From Bacteroidota bacterium (GTDB lineage: Bacteria; Bacteroidota; Ignavibacteria; UBA10030; UBA8401), in assembly GCA_041658205.1 (NCBI GenBank), contig JBBAAO010000001.1, positions 930,001 to 994,000 on the forward strand: DNA of 64,000 nt, in the 5' to 3' direction. Below the pieces are notes generated by a model. The model was not told where the DNA came from. It did no database searches and worked only from the letters and a program-made list of their open reading frames with translations. Of this stretch, positions 32,686 to 42,365 are shown piece by piece. A program made the position numbers and the translations under genes. Position 1 is the first letter of the stretch. The number at the start of each line of letters is the position of its first letter.

Positions 32686-33771
32686 ATGACTAATATTCTG
32701 CATATTGCGTTGAATTTTAATCAAAATTCAGGCATTACAACATACGTTTCAATGCTTTTCAGGCATTTTTTGCAAAAACCAAAATATAAACTGCATTTTA
32801 TTACAAATGGTGGAAACGCTGTGGATAAATTGGAGTCCATCGGCGTTCACCCTGCTGTTATTCCAATGCAAACAGGAATCCAGAACATTTTTCATTTGCG
32901 ATCAAATCTACAGTTTATTAAAAAGTATTGTAAGGAACACAAAATTCAAATTATTCATACGCATCATCGTTACCCGGAATTTGTCTCTTCACTCATTGCT
33001 AAAAAATATCAACTCCGAACAATTACAACGGCACACAGTCTCGTGCATGGTCAAAAAATGTTAAGTTTCAAATCGGATAAAATTATTGCAGTGAGTAATA
33101 CGGTCAGAGAGTCAATCACACAACGCTATGGTGTTGATAAGACAAAGATTGAAACAATGTATAATTGTATTGAGGAAATGCCGGACTTTTTTACAAGTGA
33201 TATTTTATCTCTTCGCAAAACAGTAGGCATTCCAAGTCAGAATAAGGTAATTCTCTATATTGGAAGATTTGATACTATTAAAGGGACTAAATATCTCATC
33301 GATGCTTTTGAGAGAATAAGACACGATTTTAATAATATAACACTGCTGATGGTTGGAGATCCTCATTGCTTTTCACAGAAGACAAGTAACTGGGAAAATG
33401 GCTGTCAACAAATAATTCTTCCGCCACAAATTAACGGAAATCAATATTTTCATTTGGCAGACCTTGTAGTATTACCTTCTTTACAGGATCCATTTCCTTA
33501 TGTTATGTTAGAAGCTGGAATGGCAAAAAAAGCCTTTGTAGGTTCTAAGGTAGACGGTATTGCCGAATTTATTGAAGATGGAAAAGACGGTTTACTTTTT
33601 AATGCTGGGGATGTTAAAAAACTAATTGAGTGCATTGTTGAACTATTGAATAACCCAATAACACCTGATTTTCTAGGTAACAATCTTTACCAAAAAGTTA
33701 AATCACTCCCTACATGTGAGCAGTACTGTGATAAATTAGGCGAGATTTATCAGAATCTGTTGAACTCATAG
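32686..33771 (+). CDS. GT4-family glycosyltransferase
   Basis: 361 residues, GT-B fold. The N-terminal part holds NQNSGITTYVSMLF and IIHTHHRYPEF; the C-terminal donor site holds LYIGRFDTIKGTKYLIDAF and DPFPYVMLEAGMAKKAFVGS. It is related in layout to the preceding gene but clearly different in sequence, so it should add a different linkage. Ten bases separate it from the upstream gene. Confidence 0.87.
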   Translation: MTNILHIALNFNQNSGITTYVSMLFRHFLQKPKYKLHFITNGGNAVDKLESIGVHPAVIPMQTGIQNIFHLRSNLQFIKKYCKEHKIQIIHTHHRYPEFVSSLIAKKYQLRTITTAHSLVHGQKMLSFKSDKIIAVSNTVRESITQRYGVDKTKIETMYNCIEEMPDFFTSDILSLRKTVGIPSQNKVILYIGRFDTIKGTKYLIDAFERIRHDFNNITLLMVGDPHCFSQKTSNWENGCQQIILPPQINGNQYFHLADLVVLPSLQDPFPYVMLEAGMAKKAFVGSKVDGIAEFIEDGKDGLLFNAGDVKKLIECIVELLNNPITPDFLGNNLYQKVKSLPTCEQYCDKLGEIYQNLLNS

Positions 33772-33793
33772 TGTGTCATAAATTATTGTCTTT

Positions 33794-34540
33794 ATGAAAA
33801 AATATCGTATTGTTTCACTTGATATTTCTGATGTTAATTATAAGGAAATTGAAAAACATATTTCTAAAGCAATTCAAAATCGTGAAAAGATAACAATTGC
33901 ATACGCCACAGCACATATTGTGAACCTTGCAAAGGATGACAAATTATTACAAGAGGCTCTTTCAACAACTGATATTATTCATCCAGAGGGGAACGGAGTA
34001 TGGCTTGCATCAAAATTGCTTTACGCAAAGGGTTTCGCAGAAAGGTTTAATTGGACTGATCATGCAAAACTATTATTAAAGAGATGTGCGATTGAGGGAT
34101 GGAATATATTTATTCTTGGATCGACTACAGATATTCTTCAATTGGCCGCAGAAAAGATACAAAAGGATATTCCAAATCTGAAAATTGTCGGTATGAAGAA
34201 TGGTTTTGAAGATGTTGAAACAGGTAATTTAATTGAAACAATAAACAGTGCAAAGCCGGATATATTATGGCTTGCTATGGGTTCGCCCAAACAAAATTTG
34301 TGGAGTCATCAGCATAAACATGAATTGAACTGTTCCGTGATTCAGGCGGTAGGCGATGCAATAACCCTACTTGCTGGGCTGAAAAAACGTGGTCCCAAAT
34401 TCATACAATTTATTGGTTTAGAGTGGTTTGTCCGGTTTCTTTTTAATCCGGTAAAATATTTTTCGCGTTATGTTGTGGGAATTCCTTTATTTCTTGTTAG
34501 AGTGTTGATTCAAAAAATTCAATTGCTAAGACCGAACTAA
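33794..34540 (+). CDS. WecG/TagA/CpsF-family glycosyltransferase (GT26)
   Basis: 248 residues. Family landmarks are YATAHIVNLAKDD, HPEGNGVWLAS (usually PDG-x-G), ILGSTTDIL, MGSPKQNLW (usually GSP-QE-W) and the C-terminal GLEWFVRFLFNPVKYFSRY. Members transfer ManNAc or ManNAcA-like sugars onto lipid intermediates for teichoic acid, ECA or exopolysaccharide. No initiating sugar-phosphate transferase or polymerase is seen in the cluster, so those must be elsewhere. Confidence 0.87.
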   Translation: MKKYRIVSLDISDVNYKEIEKHISKAIQNREKITIAYATAHIVNLAKDDKLLQEALSTTDIIHPEGNGVWLASKLLYAKGFAERFNWTDHAKLLLKRCAIEGWNIFILGSTTDILQLAAEKIQKDIPNLKIVGMKNGFEDVETGNLIETINSAKPDILWLAMGSPKQNLWSHQHKHELNCSVIQAVGDAITLLAGLKKRGPKFIQFIGLEWFVRFLFNPVKYFSRYVVGIPLFLVRVLIQKIQLLRPN

Positions 34541-34555
34541 AGAGAGTGTGGTATT

Positions 34556-37500
34556 GTGTTTAGATTTTTATTTTTTACAGTAAGTTTATTTCTTTTTGTT
34601 CTCTGCTCGTTTTCAACGGCGCAACAATCTACGCTTTTATCTAAAACCAATAATGGTTTTACTTCAAGAGTTGAATTTAAAAATACTGCATTTGAACTGC
34701 GTCGCAGTGATAATGTACACATAATGAATTTTCCGGAGGCGGTGGATGAGAGCAAGCCCGGAATACCTGCACTGCCGGGGAAAACCGTGTATATCGCTAT
34801 TCCGCCAAATGAAAAAATATCGGTGAAATTATCAAACGTTCAGCGACATACATATTCTAATGTAGTACCTTCTGCAAATCCTAAAGTAATATCTAATGCA
34901 GATTCAACATTTTCCTATGAAGATGCAAAACTTAATTATTCCCTATTTTCCGGTTTTCGTTATCCGGCTTCTGATGTTGAGGTTCTTGGGTACACATGGC
35001 TTGGGAATTATTATTGCGCCGCGGTAAATATAAACACCTTTATTTACAATGGAGATAGAAAAGAAATATCAGAATTGCAGGGAACAGATATTCGTGTCAC
35101 ATATCAAAATCATCAATCTGAATACAAGAAAAATTCTACCCCGCTTAGTCAATACGAGCAAGATTTGAGGAAAGTAATTATAAATTATGATCTAGCGCAA
35201 GACTTTCGCTCATTCCGAACAATATTATCTTTCGACACATCTGACGATTGGATTGATTATACAAAACAATATATAAAATTAGCAATTCCGGTAGATGGTA
35301 TTTATCGTATTACATATGATGATTTGGTCAATACATATCAGATTAACCCTTCTTCACTTAATCCGCGAACATTCCGAATTTATGAAAGCGGGAAAGAAAA
35401 ACAAATCTATGTAAGTGGAGAAGATGATATGGTATTCAATACAAACGACTTCATAGAATTTTATGGAACAAGACATTATGAGCAGCAAAATTATCGCACA
35501 ATTGTTCAAACTGGAAAAGACTATATCAATTTTATGAATCGTTATTCTGATACAACGGTGGTTTGGTTGACGTGGGGAGGAACAAATGGATTGCGTGCAA
35601 ATGTATTGGACGCAAGCGGTTCATCTTCGGATACAATAAATAGTTGTTTTATGAGACTTCACATAGAAACCGATCAAAGACTTTGGTACTACGATGCTAC
35701 TACAACCCGCACTCAGCTTCCATTTTGGCAGGAACATAAAGTGTGGACGTGGTTAAATTTTGGTGCGGGAACAAATACTACAGTACCGTTTATAGCAAAT
35801 TCAGTGTTGCAGGAAGGTAAAGTTAATGTTATTGCGCGTTTTATCAGCAATGGTTGGGATACTCGGTTTTCATCAACGAATGCTCATAAAGTAGGTATTG
35901 GCTTAAATTCTGCAAATGTTTCAGATACCACATTCTTTAATCATAGACAGACAATTAATTTTCAAGTCCAATTTCCTTCATCGCAACTAAATACAGGAAA
36001 TAATTCGATAAGACTTTGGGGATTCCCGACTAATACTTCAGCAAATGTAAATCAATTTCTTCTTGATTGGGTTGATATTGACTATTACTGTTACACACAA
36101 GCAGTTAATGATTCTCTCTTTATCACAATTCCCGATACTGTTACAAAAGGTATCAGAATGGTTAAAGTTACAGGATTGACAGTCGCCGATCCTGTGATAT
36201 ATAAAGTAGCATCAACGGTTACTAAAATTATTAAATATTCTATATCTGGCAGTAGTCAAAAAATATGCCTTTTTGTGGATACAGTTTCAGGTGGAGACCG
36301 TTATGTTGTTATATCAGAAGCGAATCTAAAGAAACCACGTTTTGTTGTAAAGAAATCATTCCAAAACCTTCGCAGTACAAATCGTGCGGCTGATTATATT
36401 ATTGTATCAAACAAAATTTTATCTGCTTCGGTAGCACAGTATAGTAGTTTTATTGCATCTATCTATGGAGTTAGAACTGAAATTGCGTACGTAGACGATA
36501 TTTTTGATGAATTTTCTTTTGGTTACAATTATCCGGAAGCAATAAAGGTATTTTTAATACAGGCGAATCTATTGTGGAAAGCTCCTTCACCCAGTTATTT
36601 AATGCTGATGGGTGAAGCAAATTATGATTACAGAAATATAACAACCGGTGGCGTATTACTGAGAAAAAATCTTGTTCCGTCGTATGGGTATCCGGTAAGC
36701 GATGTATGGTACACAACATGGGATTCTGTTTCTATAGATGTGCCGCAAATGTATGTCGGACGAATTCCGGCAAAGAGTGATGCTGAAGTAATATTTTATC
36801 TACAAAAGCATGATAAATATCTTCTCAAACCATATGATGAATGGAATAAAACATTTCTCTTTTTTAGTGGTGGAGATCCGACTAAATCAAGTGAATTGAT
36901 GCAAATTCGAGATGAGAATAATAAAGTTTTCTCCACATTAGCGTTAACACCGCCTGTTGGCGGTTTGGGACATCATTTCTATAAAACGACAAATCCTGTA
37001 TCAAATTATGGTCCATTTTCACAACAGGAGATTCAAAATGCGATTCAGCAAAGTTCTTTGTTCATTTCTTACATTGGACATAGTGGAACACAAACATGGG
37101 ATAATGGAATCATTTCCGTAAATGATTTGAAAAATATCTATTCAAATCGTTTCGCGGTGATATCGGATTTTGGTTGCTCGACCGGAAAATTTGCAGAGCC
37201 GGATATTGATTGCTTTGGCGAACTATTTGTATCTGGAGATAATAACGGGCAGGCGATTTCTTATTTAGGAAATGCAAGTTTGGGATATGTGACCTCTGCG
37301 ACAACGTTTCCATCTCTCTTTTATGGGAAAATATTGAAAGACACGGTAACGACTGTTAGTAAAGCGCATCACTTAGCAAAACTTCAGTTATCATCAAGCG
37401 AGGCAAACAGAGTATTTAAATATTGTAATCTGTTATTTGGAGATCCCATACTTAAAATTGCTCTACCGCGTAAGCCCAATTTCGCTCTTGATGAGCAATC

Positions 37501-40500
37501 GGTGCAGTTACTTGGAAATATTCCAACCGATATGGATGATTCGGTGAATATCAAAGTTATAACGAAAAATCTTGGTTTAATACCTCAGGATTCATCCCTT
37601 GTAACGATAAACGATAAATTGAATGGTAAGAGCATATTTAATTACTCATTTAAATTATCTCCTTATAATTTTTGGGATACTACAGTCGTAACGATTCCTG
37701 TAAAAAATCGTGCAGGTGAGCATGAATTGACAATATTTGTGGACAGCAACGGCGTGATAGATGAAATCAGCAAAAAAGATAATAATGTTTTATTCAGATT
37801 TTCGGTCTATTCAACAACGGTTAAATCATTAGAACAAAATTCATATTATAATGCGTCGAAAAAAAATATCACGCTATTGAACCCGACTCAAAAAATTATC
37901 GGCGGCGCGGAAAACATGAGAATTTCTATTGATACAACGGAAAACTTTCTCAATCCTATCGAGTTTACAAAAAAATATGACACCGTAATAACAAAAGTTT
38001 CTTTTCCAACGCTTATAGAAGGAAAACGATACTGGTGGAAAGCAAAAATTGATCTTCCAGAATTGGAGTGGTCTATACCATCGTCATTTATTAATGTTCA
38101 GAGAAACGCGCAGTTGTATATTGAAAGTCCTCGAACATCAAACGACTTTCAGTATAATAAAACGTTGTTTAATACAGAAACTGGAAAGTGGGAATTACTT
38201 TCTGGAGTTAATAATTTGAAAATTCTTTCAGCCGGAGTAACCGCTGGTTCGTTTGCTTCAGTAGAATATAATGGGGTTGAAAAATCTCCGAATTCATTCT
38301 TTTGGGGAATTGTGACTGCACGAATTGATTCTGTTACCTTAAGCCCTTTTGATTTTCGATTTTTTGTTTCAAATAGTGGAACAACTCAAGAACTTGCTGC
38401 CGCTGCCGATAGTTTGACAAATTATATTAATTCACTTTCTTCTGGAACTCTTCTTGCAATAACTACCAGCACTGATGCGGCTCAATCTGTTTTGGGTTTT
38501 AGTGCTCCAACAGCGGTAAGAAATGCAATTAAGCAATTAGGAAGTTACTATATAGATAGTGTGATGTATAGAGAGTCGTGGTGCATCATTGGTAAAAAAG
38601 GTGCGCCAATCGGTTCAGTGCCTGAAAATTACAAAAGACAAACTGATGGTATTGCGAATGTTTCTATATCAGTAGAAGCAAATGCGGATTCAGGCGAAAT
38701 TATATTTCCCGTTGCTGGCATTGCAGAATCATGGGATAGCCTTGTATTTGTTTCTTCAATACCGCAGGGAGCAAGTATTAGCCTTAATCCGATAGGCGTT
38801 AAAACTAACTCACAAATAGATACAATGGCTTCTATCTCCATTAATAGTTCAACGCAAAATGTTTTGCTCAATCAAGTAGATGCATCTATATATCCTCAAT
38901 TGAAATTATTGGCAAAGGTACACGGAAATGTAAATAAAAAAACTCCCCAAATTAAAAATATTGCGTTCTATTATCATGAACCTTCGGAGCTTGGTACAAA
39001 CTACCAAGTGTTTCATGCATTTAAAACAGAAAACAATCAAGAATTAGCATTGAATGACACAGTTGTGCAAGGCGAAAAGATCGAATTTAATTACAGAATT
39101 TACAACGTAGGGGGATCTACAGCAAAAAATATTCCTATATTATTAACTTCAATTTGGGATAATAATTATGTTGAACAAATAACATCCCAAACGATTGATT
39201 CAATCGCCCCGATGAGTTATAAAGAGATTATATCACGATATAATACATTGTTAGGGAGCGGAAAAAGAAATATTCAATTGAGCATTGATCCCGATACCAC
39301 AATAAGAGAGATCTATAAGGATAATAATTTTTATTCATTTCCTCTTATTATAAAGAAAAGCATTGGGAATCCTCAATTGCCAAACCTTGCAATTACTCAG
39401 AATGCTATTGCGTCAATACCATCACAAATAACGGATGAAATTGACACAGCTCAATTCTCTATCGTGTATTCAAATACCGGATCGCTTGTTAATGACAGCA
39501 TTTCAATTCAAATAAAACATTTCTATTTGTCTAATCTTCAAATCACCCGGATTGTACGCAGAAAATATCCAGTATCGCGTGACACAATTAAATTAGCAAT
39601 CCCAATACTCAAGAATGCTGGTGAGCATCAATTATCAATTGAACTTGATTACAATGGATTGATCGTTGAATCGTCAGAATCTGATAACATAGCGAATTAT
39701 TATTTTACGGTTGCAACCACAGATTTCAAAGTTTTGTATCCTTCAGCGAACAGTATCTCGTCAGTTAATCAGATGATATTCTTAAACCCGACGATCAGCA
39801 CGGGAAGCAGTTCAACAATAACACTGGAGCTAGACACACTTTCTTCGTATTCGACAGCACAGACTTTTTCCAAACAAAGCCAGCAATTTTCAACATCGTT
39901 TTTTCTTCCGGGATTGAAGAAATTGAAACGATACTATTGGCGAGTGAAAGTTGTGAACAGCACACGTGATTGGACAACAGGTTCTTTCTATTCCGGAGAT
40001 TCTGCAGTACCGGCATTTGGACAATTGGATTCAATATCATGGAAACAAAATACTTACACCAGAACAGCTTATTCATTGGACAGCGGTGCACGAATCGTCG
40101 ATACAAGAATAGGTATCAAAGCATTATCTGCGGGATTTAGTGATGGAAACAATGGATCAATCACAATCAACGGTTTCAATGTTATTACTCCTATCCTTGG
40201 GAGCGGTCACAATGTTGTTGTAGTCGATACAAATTCATTTACTGTTCTTTCGCAAAGACGTTTTAATATCAATGCAAGCCCGGGGGAATCTGATTCGCTT
40301 ACACAATATATTGCAGCAATACCAAATGGAAGATATGTGATTGATGTTGTGGTTGACGAAGGAGCGAACAATCTAACTACGGCAACACGCAATGCTCTTA
40401 AGACAATTGGAAGCGCCTATATTGATCAGGTTTTGTTCAGAGATTCTTGGTCAATTATTGGAAGGAAAGGGGCTGCAATTGGATCTGTCCCAGAAGCTTA

Positions 40501-41851
40501 CAAAGCACAAAACAGCGGAAACGCTATTGCAGAAACAACGATCGTTCGTATAGAAAGGTCTGGTATCGTTGAAACTCCTCTTATCGGACCATTCACGAGT
40601 TTATCGAGTTTATTGTTAGATCAATCTGTTCCCGTCGGATCTCAATTGAAAGTCCAATTTGTCGGGATTTCATCTGTCAATACATTTGATACATTACTCA
40701 CCGCAATAAATCAAAATAATGTTTCACTAAGTTCGATCAATACAAAAAAATATCGAAATGGTAAATTAGTCTTTAATTTTTCTGTTCCATCAGCGCTCAA
40801 AAATCGAAGAACTGTATCTGTTGTGAACTCTCCTGTTCTAAAAAGGTGGCAAGTCGCAGCTACATCATCTACAGAACTTGCAGTATCGAACCAATCATCA
40901 AAGATCAACAGGGATTCTGTGATGGAAGGAGAGGTTATTCAGTTCTCCGGAAAAATATTTAACGTAAGCAACGTAGCGGCTGATAGTGTCTTAGTACAAT
41001 TAAAAACTACGGTATTGGGAATTGATAATATCTTGAAACAGCAGCAGTTTGTTCAGATTCCATCTAATGATTCGGTAAATTTTTCATTTTCTTATGAGTC
41101 GAGAGGTAAACAGGGAAATTATGCATTTGTATTTGAGATTGATCCGCTCAATAATCTTTCCGAGCAGTCAAAAAGCAATAATTCTGTGACCATACCATAT
41201 AAGGTACAATCTGATACACTTCGTCCGACGCTGCAGATTACATTTGACGGTTCACAAATTGTGAATGGCGATTATGTTGCACAACATCCGGAAATAAGGA
41301 TCCGCTATACCGATAATAATCCCTCTCAGTTACTTCCGACGGATACGTCCAATTTTAAGATCACATTGAATAATGTTGCTATACCGTTTACCAAAGGGAC
41401 GGCTGAGTTATTAAATACAAATACAATTGGTAGAGCTGATATTCGATGGACACCGATGTTGACAAGCGGAGAAAATGTTATTCAAATATATGCAAAAGAT
41501 ATTGCTGGTAATTATTCTGACACACTGTTGATATATATTAATGTCGCTGCGGATTTCAAGATATTGGATATTTTCAATCTCCCAAATCCTTTCAACAATT
41601 CTACTGCGTTTACGTTCAATCTTGCCGGTCCAGCAAATCCGGATGAGGTCATCATAAAAATATACACTGTTACGGGAAGATTAATACAAGAATTGTCACC
41701 AGGAGGAATTATTGGGTTTAATAAAATTCCTTGGGATGGCAGGGACAAAGATGGCGATAGTATTGGTAATGGTGTTTATCTTTATAAGATCATAGTGAGG
41801 CAAGATAATAAACAGGTTGAAGGCCTTTCGAAACTTGTGAAAATGCGTTGA
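34556..41851 (+). CDS. Giant C25 (gingipain/PorU-like) T9SS protein with duplicated CARDB-FN3-ILEI modules
   Basis: 2431 residues. Order: signal peptide (1-22); PorU-like N-terminal region with GIYRITYDDLV; C25 caspase-fold peptidase (about 610-960) with His842 in YIGHSGTQTW and Cys874 in DFGCSTG; then a repeated block. Block 1 (about 977-1600) and block 2 (about 1608-2200) each contain a CARDB-type Ig domain, an FN3-like stretch (KRYWWKAK; KRYYWRVK), a FAM3/ILEI-like domain (about 1220-1360 and 1852-1982) and another CARDB domain. A final Ig-like domain and a FlgD-like sorting domain (from about 2337: PNPFNN, TVTGRLIQEL, DGDSIGNGVYLYK) end the chain. GTG start with AGAGAG upstream. It follows the glycan cluster by 15 bases. 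It may be a second sortase or a surface peptidase. Confidence 0.88.
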   Translation: MFRFLFFTVSLFLFVLCSFSTAQQSTLLSKTNNGFTSRVEFKNTAFELRRSDNVHIMNFPEAVDESKPGIPALPGKTVYIAIPPNEKISVKLSNVQRHTYSNVVPSANPKVISNADSTFSYEDAKLNYSLFSGFRYPASDVEVLGYTWLGNYYCAAVNINTFIYNGDRKEISELQGTDIRVTYQNHQSEYKKNSTPLSQYEQDLRKVIINYDLAQDFRSFRTILSFDTSDDWIDYTKQYIKLAIPVDGIYRITYDDLVNTYQINPSSLNPRTFRIYESGKEKQIYVSGEDDMVFNTNDFIEFYGTRHYEQQNYRTIVQTGKDYINFMNRYSDTTVVWLTWGGTNGLRANVLDASGSSSDTINSCFMRLHIETDQRLWYYDATTTRTQLPFWQEHKVWTWLNFGAGTNTTVPFIANSVLQEGKVNVIARFISNGWDTRFSSTNAHKVGIGLNSANVSDTTFFNHRQTINFQVQFPSSQLNTGNNSIRLWGFPTNTSANVNQFLLDWVDIDYYCYTQAVNDSLFITIPDTVTKGIRMVKVTGLTVADPVIYKVASTVTKIIKYSISGSSQKICLFVDTVSGGDRYVVISEANLKKPRFVVKKSFQNLRSTNRAADYIIVSNKILSASVAQYSSFIASIYGVRTEIAYVDDIFDEFSFGYNYPEAIKVFLIQANLLWKAPSPSYLMLMGEANYDYRNITTGGVLLRKNLVPSYGYPVSDVWYTTWDSVSIDVPQMYVGRIPAKSDAEVIFYLQKHDKYLLKPYDEWNKTFLFFSGGDPTKSSELMQIRDENNKVFSTLALTPPVGGLGHHFYKTTNPVSNYGPFSQQEIQNAIQQSSLFISYIGHSGTQTWDNGIISVNDLKNIYSNRFAVISDFGCSTGKFAEPDIDCFGELFVSGDNNGQAISYLGNASLGYVTSATTFPSLFYGKILKDTVTTVSKAHHLAKLQLSSSEANRVFKYCNLLFGDPILKIALPRKPNFALDEQSVQLLGNIPTDMDDSVNIKVITKNLGLIPQDSSLVTINDKLNGKSIFNYSFKLSPYNFWDTTVVTIPVKNRAGEHELTIFVDSNGVIDEISKKDNNVLFRFSVYSTTVKSLEQNSYYNASKKNITLLNPTQKIIGGAENMRISIDTTENFLNPIEFTKKYDTVITKVSFPTLIEGKRYWWKAKIDLPELEWSIPSSFINVQRNAQLYIESPRTSNDFQYNKTLFNTETGKWELLSGVNNLKILSAGVTAGSFASVEYNGVEKSPNSFFWGIVTARIDSVTLSPFDFRFFVSNSGTTQELAAAADSLTNYINSLSSGTLLAITTSTDAAQSVLGFSAPTAVRNAIKQLGSYYIDSVMYRESWCIIGKKGAPIGSVPENYKRQTDGIANVSISVEANADSGEIIFPVAGIAESWDSLVFVSSIPQGASISLNPIGVKTNSQIDTMASISINSSTQNVLLNQVDASIYPQLKLLAKVHGNVNKKTPQIKNIAFYYHEPSELGTNYQVFHAFKTENNQELALNDTVVQGEKIEFNYRIYNVGGSTAKNIPILLTSIWDNNYVEQITSQTIDSIAPMSYKEIISRYNTLLGSGKRNIQLSIDPDTTIREIYKDNNFYSFPLIIKKSIGNPQLPNLAITQNAIASIPSQITDEIDTAQFSIVYSNTGSLVNDSISIQIKHFYLSNLQITRIVRRKYPVSRDTIKLAIPILKNAGEHQLSIELDYNGLIVESSESDNIANYYFTVATTDFKVLYPSANSISSVNQMIFLNPTISTGSSSTITLELDTLSSYSTAQTFSKQSQQFSTSFFLPGLKKLKRYYWRVKVVNSTRDWTTGSFYSGDSAVPAFGQLDSISWKQNTYTRTAYSLDSGARIVDTRIGIKALSAGFSDGNNGSITINGFNVITPILGSGHNVVVVDTNSFTVLSQRRFNINASPGESDSLTQYIAAIPNGRYVIDVVVDEGANNLTTATRNALKTIGSAYIDQVLFRDSWSIIGRKGAAIGSVPEAYKAQNSGNAIAETTIVRIERSGIVETPLIGPFTSLSSLLLDQSVPVGSQLKVQFVGISSVNTFDTLLTAINQNNVSLSSINTKKYRNGKLVFNFSVPSALKNRRTVSVVNSPVLKRWQVAATSSTELAVSNQSSKINRDSVMEGEVIQFSGKIFNVSNVAADSVLVQLKTTVLGIDNILKQQQFVQIPSNDSVNFSFSYESRGKQGNYAFVFEIDPLNNLSEQSKSNNSVTIPYKVQSDTLRPTLQITFDGSQIVNGDYVAQHPEIRIRYTDNNPSQLLPTDTSNFKITLNNVAIPFTKGTAELLNTNTIGRADIRWTPMLTSGENVIQIYAKDIAGNYSDTLLIYINVAADFKILDIFNLPNPFNNSTAFTFNLAGPANPDEVIIKIYTVTGRLIQELSPGGIIGFNKIPWDGRDKDGDSIGNGVYLYKIIVRQDNKQVEGLSKLVKMR

Positions 41852-41950
41852 CACTATTGAAACATGCTTTCTTTTTTCTGTATCTAACATTATGTTGCTT
41901 TGCATTTTTACCGCTATTACGGTACCTTCCTTAAAAGGAAAAAGAACAAA

Positions 41951-42361
41951 ATGAAATACTTCTTGCTGAAAACTGAACCGACGGAATATTCTTTTGATGA
42001 CCTTGTTAAGGATAAGAAGACTGTTTGGAGCGGAGTCTCCGCTGCCCCAGCGTTAAAACATATACGTTCTATGGAAAAAGGGGATATCGCATTCGTCTAT
42101 CATACGGGAGATGAAAAACAGATTGTCGGGATCGCCAAGATTGTTTCAAATCCATATCCTGATCCAAAAGAAAAGGACGAAAAATTGGTTGTGGTGGACA
42201 TTCAAGCCCAAGAAAAATTGAAACACCCTGTTACTCTTACAACAATCAAAAGTATAAAAGCATTGGCGACAATGCCATTAGTTCGTATCGGACGACTCTC
42301 AGTTCAGCCTGTTACGAAAACTGAATGGGATATGATTATTGCCATGAGTAAAAATTCCTAA
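41951..42361 (+). CDS. EVE-domain protein
   Basis: 136 residues from ATG 41951 (AGGAAAAAG upstream). A 17-codon-longer upstream start exists but would lack the conserved opening. The EVE (PUA-like) pattern is clear: YFLLKTEPTEYSFDDL, WSGVSAAPALKHIRSMEKGD, AFVYHTGDEKQIVGIAKI. EVE domains bind modified bases in RNA or DNA and are common in Gram-negative bacteria. It is cytoplasmic and followed after four bases by an unrelated lipoprotein gene. Confidence 0.93.
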   Translation: MKYFLLKTEPTEYSFDDLVKDKKTVWSGVSAAPALKHIRSMEKGDIAFVYHTGDEKQIVGIAKIVSNPYPDPKEKDEKLVVVDIQAQEKLKHPVTLTTIKSIKALATMPLVRIGRLSVQPVTKTEWDMIIAMSKNS

Positions 42362-42365
42362 CGTT

